Below are positions 24,901-36,900 of a stretch of 64,000 bases of DNA, piece after piece (position 1 is the stretch's first letter; the number at the start of each line of letters is the position of its first letter). The position numbers and the translations under genes were made by a program. This DNA comes from Trichopria drosophilae (Eukaryota > Arthropoda > Insecta > Hymenoptera > Diapriidae). The notes beneath the pieces were generated by a model. The model searched no databases. It had not been told where the DNA came from and saw only the letters and a list, made by a program, of their open reading frames with translations. The DNA is taken from contig CM059585.1 in NCBI GenBank assembly GCA_030407085.1, forward strand, positions 9,975,001 to 10,039,000, read 5' to 3'.

Positions 24901-27900
24901 TGTAGTAATTATTAGAATTCGATATAATATTTTTCAATAGTCAACAAAGAACAATATAAACCTGTTGTGACTTATCTTTCTACTAAACGTAAATATTATT
25001 TTGGAACGAAATCGGCAACGCGTGCATCGAACAACGCATTTCAGTATACGCGTTCGTTTAAATTTTCTTTACTTCGTTCAGATTAATAGCTCGAATTTGA
25101 GAAACTTAATTTGATTTTTGCAACGGAGTAAATATTTTCTAAAGAAAATATAAGTAAGCTTTTGTTCTCTCCTCTCATAATCTGCACTTCATGACAAAAC
25201 AACTCAGATTTTCTATCGACTTCAGGGAAACTCTGGACGCTTCTTACCATAAATTAATGAAAAAACATGAATATTTTAAATTTGATAATACACTTAAGAT
25301 TAAGAAGTCACGCAATTGACTACGTAATCTCTTATATAATTCGCTTCATCAAGTTAAGTAAGTAACTTCAATTTCTAAACAAAAAATGCAGACGAAATTG
25401 CTTTACAAAATCAACGGATAATCGAGATATCGCAATTATCTTGAGTGTTTTTGAAGCGGTAAAGATCGTTCTTTCTTTTCTGTCGACTAAATTATAAAAT
25501 AATATTCAAGTTGCGAAGGCAACGGGAATATCAGCAGATTCGCAAATATGATATTCTACATGTATCCTTATAAAAACATCCGGTGTGCTAGTTATCGTTA
25601 TTTCCATTGTTTTATCTTCCCTGACATTGTAAAAAATCTTTTGATCGACGAAAAACCACATCGTCTATTCTAAGGTTTTCTTATATAACGGTAATAAACT
25701 TTACTACTTTCAATCCCCCAACATACACAAAATGTGTGTCGGAAATCGACAAATTTTTAGGTTAAGTACATTTTCTTAAGGGGAGGTTCTAGTCAAAATC
25801 GACCAAAAAAACTTTTTTTTATTGCTTTATTTTCATATTTAAGGTCTTAAAAATGTGTAGGCAAAATCTAATCTAATTTATTTTATGAATTAAATTAGTT
25901 ATTATTAAAATAGTTATTTTACGCGACGGCTTTTCTCAAAATACCATTTTTTTGCGCATGGTGCGCGATTCCGCTTCAACGACTATGCCGATTTCGATGT
26001 TTGACGGCTCAAATTAAAGCTTATTCAATTTAGAAGACCTTCATGAAGCGTTTTTGTAAACAAAAAATTTGGTATTTTTTTTAACGTTAAAACAAATAAA
26101 AAGAGGCAAAAAAGGGCCCCCATTTTTTTAAAAAGGGTTTTTTAAAAATCGGAAATTCATAAGCCCCCCAAATGTCATCTACTTTAAGATTTTTTTTTTA
26201 TTTATCTTTTGAGATCACTCGGCAGGGCTGTAGACACTGTCCACCGCAGAGCACGACCGTCGGCAGTGAGGACTGGAGCTGCCATTTTGTATTATTTTTA
26301 GTCGAAAAAAATTTGTAAACTTTTTAAAATATAAACAAATAAATGCCACAGAAGTTAAAACAAAATATGTATGTATTCTCAAAAAAAAATCATGAAATTA
26401 CGCACATTTTCGGGCCTCTGAACTAGAACCTCGCCTTAAATGTCTAAAAAAAAGTTTCATTCGGGTAAGTAAATTTCGTTGAGTCATATTTGGATCTTTA
26501 TGTAATAATTTAAAATCGAATCCGAATTCATTGATATTTTACAGGAAAAATGGTCCGCCGATAACTTCCCAGCTGACGAGAAATTTTCAATAAAAAAAAA
26601 GAAGAATGTAAAGGAACGAATTACTACGAATGCCATCTGTTGAAAAAGTCATCACTATTTTGGAAACTTAGAATCGATACTAACGCATTCTGGTGACGAA
26701 ACCCATCGGAAATGCATTACAGTAGAGTTCCGGTATAATTGCATCTCGCTATATTTACGTCCCAGCATATTTGCCAGGTTCCGTCCCGTTATATTTGTCT
26801 CTCACCGCTCTCTTTTCCCCCCGCTTCATGGGCTGCGTCTTCAGGAAGGGCCTGCTGTGACGTCACGAACATAGCACGATTAAGGAGAGTGGGGGAAGTG
26901 GCGCTCCTCTTAGTTTGACAAATATACTCTACTGTATATCGAATTATAACGAAAACGAAATTGTGTATTTACTCGATTGAGTATTGACAAGATTTCGGTA
27001 AAGAACAATTATCTGGATGTATTCAAAACGAGAGTAGTTTATTCTTAAATCAGAATTAAAAATGATTGATAATAGAGAATTATTCACGGAGCCCAACAAA
27101 TAGAATTCAAACCAATAAAACTGAATGCTTTTGAATCATTTTCTATTGGATGAGAAGTACGTCCAATTTGGCAAAACTTGTCCAACTAAAGGCAATTTTT
27201 ATTTAGATTCGTTTACATTTTGTGGCGATATCTACGTTTTATTTTTTTCTTATCCGATTGTTTTATTTTGTATCGATTTTTATTCTGTTCATAATTACGA
27301 TTACATCCGATTCTATCCGATTTTCGTTATACACGAATAGAATCGGACAAGAATTGTATTCATGCTTTCGTATATAAGCACAGTAGACACCATCCTACTT
27401 TGGAAGTTTATCCAAAGTTATAGCCCCTCACTAGCCCCTCTTCCGTAAATTTATTTATATCCGTGCAATGGGTGCTTCTGTGTGTGAGTGTCGCGAAGCG
27501 AGTATGGCTCATCGCGACAATGTGGTGGGGAAAGGAGAGGAAGAGGCTGGTATAACTTTAGACAAGACAGATGTATAACTTAGGATAGATATATAACTTT
27601 GGGCGGTATAACTTACGGCGGGGCTACTGCAGAAAACAAATCGTTAAATTAAACATAACCGGAAAATTTCAATAAATAATGTATAGGATTGAAAAGTTTT
27701 GGTAGATTTCGATTAGAATTCACTTAACAACGGTTAGAATCAAATATAGAATGATAAAAATCGTCACTCTCGCATTGTCATCCTTTCCGAATTTATTCGT
27801 TTTGACCGGACTTCTTCTATTCGCGAAGAATTCATTTTTTCAACAAACAAAAAACCATACAAATGTAACAAATATAATACTGATATCCGAATGTCGCGAG

Positions 27901-30900
27901 AGTGAAGGTCGAATTCCATCAAAAACGAAAAAGAAAATTGACATAAATGAAAAGATGATGTGCGATATGCAGAAATAATAACAAGTACATAAGATAGATT
28001 CTTAACCTTCGTTTCGCAAATACAGATAAATGCGAATGTTGACGAAACGATAACCTCCATTGCCGACATTTTATGCGAATAACATCAAAAACATAAATTT
28101 CTTGGTCTGATCGATTTTTTCTCGCCGTAAGGTTATTACGCTTGGATGAACTTACCCTCTTTCTATAATTATGTAGTACCTTTTTATTGTTTCAACCTAA
28201 TACTGAATATTAAAACTCTTATTGGTTCACTGTTCTAATTAGGGAGTCATTGTTGATATTTAACCTAACGAGCATTAAGTACTAAAATAAAAATCTGGAA
28301 AACAGTGAATAAAAAGAAGAAAAAATACTTCAGTTAATTTATGAACGTAATTTTTAGATCCAAAGTAAATCGATTGCACATCCTTTGTACGGCCTTCTAA
28401 GTTTCTCAGTTGGTTTCATTTTATTATTTTTCTTTTTCTCTCTCCTTACATTTTTCTTCTTTGGTTCCTATAAAAGATCGAAATTCCTCGGCTTGGAATC
28501 TCGAGAAATCGTAAAAATCAACAAATAAATTTAAAGAGTGTGTCTGAGAAAAATCAGCGGTTTCTCGTTTTCCCAACAATCGCTCTCTTTTAAGAGTGGA
28601 ATGATTCACAGCTTCGTAATGTTACGCCCGACAAAACGTTAAATTTCTTTCCAACTATTCACGAATTCGTCAAATGCACAATTAAAATTATGGTCATCGA
28701 ATAAATTAACAGCTTGGAGCATTGCGCAAACACGTTAAAAAATTTGCCGATTAATTGCTTTTTCTAAAACAATGACAGTGACAAAGGCACCGGTTGTGTC
28801 ATGGAATCATTTCGAGACAAACTCTTTCCATTTTTGAAAGTGGATGACGTTAAAGGTCAATTAAACAAACACGAACGATCTTTTAAATAAGCTTCATTTC
28901 AATAACGAAATGGAAACATTACAAAATGGCGAATATAGTCATGACCACTACAATATTCTGAACTATATGCTGCACTCGAATCAGAAGACTAATTAATTTT
29001 TGAAGAAATAAAATTAAATTACAGAAGGTCAAGCATAATTGAAGAGAAAAAAAATTTGAAACAAATCGTGATACGTGCTCAACTGATGAGCACTTTATCT
29101 CTTTCATTGCCGACGGTTACAAAAGGGTATCAAATAGTCGAATAATGGCCCGCGTTATTTTTACTCGGACAATCTTCCCTGTCAGAGATCGGCATGATGG
29201 AGTTGAATTGAAAAATTACTCTTATACTTATTACGTATTGCACATTAACTAATTCGTGGGTTTTAGTATATAAACACTATTGTTGCGTTTTATTGCACAA
29301 GACAGATTAACACAAATGAAGGTAATTTTATTATAAAATAGATGAAAGGCATTTTTGTAAAAATTATTTAGTTATCTCTAGATGTTGAAAATTTCAAATC
29401 TGTATTTAATTTTTGACGTTACGACTGAGCTAAGCGGATGTCCATCCGGGTAATAAAGGTCACTGATAAAAGTAATGTACTTCAGAACAATGACAAAACT
29501 AAAAAAAGTAACAAATTATAGCTTCACCAGAAAAAAAAACTGTTTTTATTTTGTTCCGATCATTTAATAGTACATAAACAAACCCTCGAATCGACCTTCA
29601 GAAGCAATGTGTTTGGAAGAAACATTGAACTTGTAGTTCAAGCGCAAAAACAATCGACAAAAAAACACCAAGGAAGAACCTAAGCTGGTGACGAAATGGA
29701 AAAAAAGTCACGATCGAGAGAAATAAATTCGACAAATTTGATAAAATGAATTATGGAACGTGGAAGCAACGTATGGAACGATACAAATATTTAGCGAAAA
29801 TGTAGTTTGCGGAACAGTCACAAAAATAACCGCATTCCAATATTGCCCGAGTGACGACGTAATGTTCGACGAGACACAATGGAGCAGAAAGGTCTTCGTC
29901 GGCTTTTATTGGCTGCACCGATGTGAAAAACGAATATCGACTCTTTCTGGGCTTTTTTATTTTCACTCCGGGACGATACGAAATGCAGGTCTGGCACTCG
30001 GCCTGCCAAATGGAATCTATGTATAACGAACGTGAGGGTTTCCGAATTGCTTTCCAGATTGAGCTAAAACTGAACATTTTTATCCTAATTTGAAAATCGC
30101 CGTGAGAATCGGTCCTACCAAACCATGTCTTAAAAGGTGTTAAGCGAACAATCAAGAATTTGTTTATTAAATAAATAAAACAGTTCAATTGTACTTTTTT
30201 TAAGTGGACATCAAACATACATTCTTTAATTGCATGATATCAGCTAATTGTCGTATCATCTACAGGAAATTGCTCGCTAACGTCGATATGCTGGTACCGA
30301 CGTTGATTTCACGTCATTCCCCCTTTTACGCAAATTATCCGGCGTGAACAATGACCTTTACCCCACAAAATTTTACAATTTTAACCATAATTCGCCTCAG
30401 TTGATCTTTAAATTGATTCGTCTTCAGTACGTTTTAGATCATTTCAAACAACTTCTGGAGAGTATATTTCTTGAAGCATAAAGCAGTCGCCATTTTGTAA
30501 CTTAAAACTTCTACCTTGATCATTTTTGTGATGGTTTTGGTTTAATCAGTTTTGTGTCTTTTTCGTTTGTTTCACTTGTGCCCTCTTGTGATGGAATTCG
30601 GTTTCTTTGTTTCGCATGTTTCATTCGACCGCGTCTAATATTGACCATATACCAAACAACGAAGTAAACCACAAAAACAAACATAAAAAGGAAACAAATG
30701 CTCCAAAGGAACTAACGGCATCCATAGACTTGGCAAAGGAAAAGGAAAATATATTTACAAACGGAAAAAATGTTATGGGAAATTTTAGATATACTTTATT
30801 CAGTTTTTGTCAGTAACCCACGCAGACAATTACTTCGAATGGGCCGATAATGTACTTCTTATGGCAACATGCCCTCTGGACAGTTAACAATTACTCTCAT

Positions 30901-33900
30901 TCAGAGAACTTTTTCAGTTCAACTCATTAATCAATGAGATCATGGCCTAGAATCCATTCCCTTTAGTTTAAATAACATCTTTGTCATAGAATCCACTACA
31001 TTTGTTTTGGTTGCAGATATAACTATTTTACAACTGTCACGAAGAAAAATTGACATTCTAAAACGCGAAGCTATCTAAACTGCAGTTTCCATTACGTAGC
31101 GAACGGAACCTCTTGTGGCGCAATTAAAAACAATGACAATTATCGTCGCCGTTGTCTTTTTGCAACCAGCGTGTTAACGTCACTTATAAGTGGGTAACCG
31201 GCGCGGATACACCCACATAAAAAAAAAAGATGCACATATATATATTTTTTCCCGTAGTGACGGTTCGTCCATTGCCCAGCTGTGGACGCGCTAACCGGAA
31301 GCGTCGCTTTCAAGGGGCGACTGGTTATTGGTTGAGCACAGCGGGTCCTCGTCACCCATTTCCGGTTTTAACTCCAACAGTGGGGATCTTATCATCTCGC
31401 CTTTAAGCATACACCAATCTTGTTAGAACGGCGTGAAATTTAGGAGCGATAGCCATGATTTATTCCGAGTCTCGTTGTATCGATTCCAGTTAAAAATTCT
31501 TGCCTTCCTATTCATTGTTTCCCCCATTTAAAATTTCCGATTTATATCACAGCTGCGAGATATGCAGATATCCCAGACATTACGCCACTTCGTCTGTTTA
31601 CCGAGAATTTGCAATGTCACGATTAATCATGCAAGTGCTTTGGATTATCTTTTATTCTCATGAGGCAAGCGTCAAAAATTCATTCCTATTCGCAAACAAC
31701 TGTAATGTCTCTGTTTACGTTTGATCGGTTGCTCTTTTACTATTGTTTCGATTTTTAATCAATTCACGGTTTCATCGTGAAAACAAATAAACCTTCGACA
31801 AAAACGCGAGACCAGAAATTATTTCCGCCATTACGTCACGTTCGTGCATTGTGCGCCGTGTTCGTTTTAAATCCAATGTGGCAGTTTCGAATTAGCAACT
31901 GTCGTGTGAGAACCGATGCAGTAACCCCCGTTTTTTTGTCATGCTTGATCGATTAATCATGTCCATAGAACGCCTGAAGTTTAATTAACCTTCGATATTT
32001 TATTGAAATTAGTTGAGACTTGCCAGAAATTCTTTTTTCTTCCTTTCTTTTAGTAATATTACGAATCAACCACTATGTCTTAGTTCAGCAAAATTTATCG
32101 TGAGATAAATTCTTTTTTATTTATTTCTTTTTTGCAGAGTAAAACAGAAGTGAAGAGTCAATCTTAAACACTTTTCTTATCGGAACAAAAACGTAGGAAT
32201 TAAGGCAATAAAGGCGCAAATTTAATTGACTAATTGGCAAACGACTAGTGCAAAGTGATACGCGCGTGTTTAAACGGCACTACTAACGTGTCGCTAAATG
32301 GTAGGAAAGTTTCGAATAGCTTCCTCTTCGTAGTCGAGACGATAAAATATACAATTAGCCGGTGAAGCAGAAATATTGCGCAATGCTAAGCGTTTTTTAA
32401 GCGCTTTTTGCTCTCGTTTCTCCGGCTGACGTTCGCGAGAAAATCACTTCAGAGAACGCTAATCGTGTTTTTAACCCCTACTCCAACAGCTTAATACGGA
32501 GGCAGACGAATAATAATGGTGATTTAACTTTGCAAAAGGCTCGAAAGCATTGCTTTTTTATCGTGGAAACGTAATTCATTCAACAATCATTACGACTTTG
32601 AAGTTCTGGGCTAATGAAATTTCATTACCTTGTCGGTCTTTTATTTTTTCATTAACGAGACCAAGCACGAGGCGCCAGGTCAGCCTCGACACGATTTTTA
32701 GCAGAGTTTTATGATTATTCAAATGTATATCAAGGGTCAATAAATGATCGTTTTTACTTATTTTTACAATTTTAATTCCATTCGAGAGGGAGGAATTTAA
32801 TTGTTTGAAACACCTAGTCATTGGATCATGACTTTAGAATTTTCCTTTGTGCAATTTATTGATAGGGAGTTCTTGGACATCTGGTGTATTGAACGATTTT
32901 TACAACGAATTCTTCTACCCAGATCTCCATGCTTCCCAAATTTCATTTTCGTTTTAAGCATTTAGTATTTACACTCTTTGTCAAGTTCCGTCAGACACCG
33001 TACAAATAAGAGGTGTAATATTTACTTCCTTCGAACTCGTTATATAAGACCTCGACAGTATGTCAATCACGTAATTGACCGAATTTCGTGTTCTTAGTAC
33101 AGTAAATCACCAGTAAAATAGTTCTGTCATATTGGGCAAACTAATTTATTGATTCTTATAATTTGTTTGTTGATTAAACATTTGCTATTGAGGTTCTATT
33201 CAATCTGATGCAAACGTTCGATTTGTATTGGTTCGCCTATTGCTCATCAACTATCTTAGTTCATTGTGAGTATGCTCCTTGAGCAAACCACTTATCTTCA
33301 CTTATCGAACTTAACAAACAATTTAATGTGAATTGCATTGTCAATGTTGCTGACGGCAAGGTCTTCGATTGTTCTCAACGAAAAGACGTCGTAGGTTCCA
33401 AAATATTTGGTTTAGGGATCACTGAAGATTTTAAGTAAACAAACGACTAAATAACTCGTACAGATTAAGGTCGCGGTTTGTTTACGAAAGGGACAATGAG
33501 GTCAACCAAGATCCCTATTTACACCATAGATACCACGTGGTCATTGTTTACATACCTAACAAGGGCATAAGTCATCGTAGTTTCGGTTCATGGAGACTCG
33601 GGTGTAATTGTTGGATTATTGAAGTGCGAATGCGAATTCATGAACGAGAATTTTCCGAGATAAGCTGTTAAATCTGGCCGATTATGTCATCAACCAAGTT
33701 GTAACCGTGCACTCCGTGGCAAGGGGTGTAGTGAGGTGGGGCACGTTGGGTGGATCGACTAGCGTCGTCGCAACATGCGATGCTGCATCAACTGCGTTTC
33801 AGAGATTGCAGGAACACCGATTAAATCGTTACAAGGCCGAGTTTCTCTCTTCAAATTCTTAATTGGTCGAAACACTTGAAACGCGTGCGAGTTTGGACCA

Positions 33901-36900
33901 ATCGACGATGTCGTAATTATCGAAAGTTGACGATGTCGGACACTAAGGCGACCTTTCGACGTTTTCATCAAGGTTGCCGGCCATCAGGTGGCTAAAAAAA
34001 TGGCTGACGCAAACGAGTACATAACACTATTTTGCTCATTTTTTTCTGTAACGCCGGCGATGCGTAATCTACAAATGCATCTGCAATTTTTCTTACGTTG
34101 ACATCCATGTCCCTCGTCTGATGCATGAGCATCCCATTGGTCAGATGTCACCATGATAGAAGAATGCAAGGTTAATCAACTTCCGGATTTTCTTTTTAAG
34201 GGATGTTCTTAAGAATAGTGTACGGACTTTGTATGTACTTGTGATACTGATGTCACGTTCTTAAGATAAGTTAGCTCTGCTTCGGAATTTGTATGTTTTG
34301 AATCGCTATATTTATGTTATGTTTATGAGCGCGAGTTGAACTTTCGGTATGTACACAGAGTTGTAAAAATATGTTGGAATGATTCAATGATCCTTTGTGA
34401 AATTATGCAGTGCAGCTCACGTTTGCCTTAGGAATTTCATTACAAGTTGGTTTCCTGACTGAAATCAGATGGAGTTTTTACTCGCCCGTACATGATTAAT
34501 AAACACATAGATTCATGGTAAAAATGGTCACCGTTTAGTTTGTAAACAAACCCTTATATTCTACTTTTACGTTTGTTTACAATTTAGTCGTGACCATTAC
34601 TTCCAAAAACACACTTACGCGGATTTCACATGAACCTCAAACTAAAACCCAAACCCTCAAACCTCATGGTATATTTTTATTCATTAGCAACAATCAAGTA
34701 AACAAATGATAACATAATAAAGCATTAAATATCTGTTAGTGATTATTTCAAATATTGCAGAGTACTTAAGAAAGTTACTTTTTATGGTTTGGAAGCAAGT
34801 GAGAATTTATTCGCAACCGGTAATATTTCTTCGTAAACCACGGTCATTCGGTATCGAAGGAGTTCTTTATTGGCGTTTTTTGTGCCAAAAATAAAACGCA
34901 ATACGAATTGCAAATCACGCGGTGCGCCGTGCTGTTTCACGCCAAGGCGAATTTTTTACAAGACCACTTTCAAGAAGGCACACGAAAGTCGATTTTCGTA
35001 ACCTAACCTAGTCATCCGTGCAGCTTCGAATCCGCGTGATTTTATTCTTCTCTTTTGTTGTTCAAAACAATGGAGAAAATACATAGTATCGAACCGTACC
35101 TATAGGATTTGCTTCTGAACACCAGAATTCTCTGCAGATTTCTACAAAAGCCTTCGGAAGCATCCTGGATAAATCAGTTATTGATTGCTTTTATTTTCAT
35201 AAATCCCTTAACGATAAGAAATGGAATGAGGAAAGCCGAGTGTAAACTGTCAGCCCGCACGTGACATTTCTGAATACGGTTCGACGGTGCACACATTCCG
35301 TAACGCATGACGTCATTTTCTAATTTTTCAATCTTTGTAATCTGGGAGGAATTGAATGCCTATATGGAACTATCGATTGTGAAATATTTTTAATAGAGGG
35401 ATGCTACGGGCGACACTTCCACCTAAGGAAATAAATGTAACCATTTATTAAGAGGGTTTTGGGTATTTTTGTCAGATCCAAATAAATGTCCTGATTGAAC
35501 AAAGAAAACTGGGGTCAAAAACTAAAATATCGAAATTATATTGATTTAAAATTTAATCCGAGAACTAAAGATGGACAATAGCATGGAAAGCAAGCTGCAC
35601 GAGATTTTTAGTTTCAGGATATGTGATCCATTTATGTCTTGTCTTTTATCAATGTCAAAAATAAATCGTACCGAATAAGAAATCGAAAAAAGGAAATTTT
35701 GGATTCCGTCAGTTGTCTTTTTATGTGTCCATCCTCCAGAAGAAGAGGCAAAATATGTTTTTTCAAAAGATCAAATACGAGTACGGTGAGGTAACGTTCG
35801 GTTTTTTAAATTCCATGGACAGCATAATTTTCCCTCTAAACGTAGCCGTAGGAATTTATCCACGTGGTTGGTTAATTGCAACTTCATTTTCTTAATTGAA
35901 CGCATTCCGTTGAGACCAGCGTTCCGATTATCGTTTATGCTTATTACGATGTGCGCGTGTAATAATTCTTAGAGACTCCAGGGGACCTTGGCAGCTAACT
36001 TGACTGAAATTGTAAAGTGAAAGTATAGGGTATTTGTTATGCCACCGGTCAATTACGGTTGCTTGTTAAATTGACGCGCACCACTTTCCGGGAAAATAGC
36101 ACGAGTGCATCATACGCGTCACGCGTGACAATTAGTCGGGAAAACCGCATAAATTGTATCCAACGGCGAAAACACTCGTATGAATGGTAAAGCGAACTGG
36201 AGATGTTTCAGCGAAATTGAGTTTGAATTAATTGCGAAACTTGGCACAGCTAAATGGTTGGAATCCGATTAAAATTGATGGGTGAATAACCAACTGATTA
36301 TGTTTCCATTTCATTAGAATCCACTCAGACACACGCCAATGGATCATTATGCCGAAAACCAAGACCAAGACACGTGCCACAGGAAATGAAACCAAATTTC
36401 AGAGTGTCTGTAAACTGTATGGGAGAAAAATGCCGACCGTCTTCGGTTTAATTGAATCAAACCGAATAAGTTCGTTGAATGGCTTCCTGGTTTTAGTAAT
36501 TATACCGTATAAGTTATAAATTAGTTGAAATATATTACACAATTATATAAATGGGAAAATGAAGTTTTGTTGAATGAAACGAGTTGCTGACCAAGAAAAG
36601 CCGTTTGGTTTCAGCATATTGAACCATCCGTTAATTATTTTAGTTAAAAAACTGCAAGATGGCTTTTGAGGTTACTTCAGAAAGATTATATTTTGTAAAT
36701 TAAACATTACGGTTTATAAATTGGTGTTTAGATACTGAACCAAATGTTTTAAACAAAAGAAACCGTTTCGAATGGTTTCCTAAAATGTCATAGTATATAT
36801 ACTGTTTTGATTCCGTTGGAACATTTTTAACCACCTGGTTTTAAACCGACCCTGAACCGAAATAAACGGTATGTTTTTAAACCAAATCTTCGTTTATCTC

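Larger units (their letters stand above)
21114..25018. repeat. Tandem duplication: left copy with insertions, right copy without
   Basis: The right copy is 24731-25018. The left copy is 21114-24573, interrupted by two transposons. Shared phrases are GCAATTTTCGGTCTT, GGGATATTGGTTA, TAGAATTCGNTA, CAATAGTCAACAAAGAACAA and GAACGAAATCGGCAA. The right copy keeps both insertion sites empty. Between the copies lies a 150-bp segment (24579-24728) that reappears at 28881-29028. Confidence 0.85.

Noticed and set aside
29751..30218. 155-residue minus-strand frame
   Set aside because: Composition tracks the AT-rich DNA, no domain, and the plus strand is open over the same bases.
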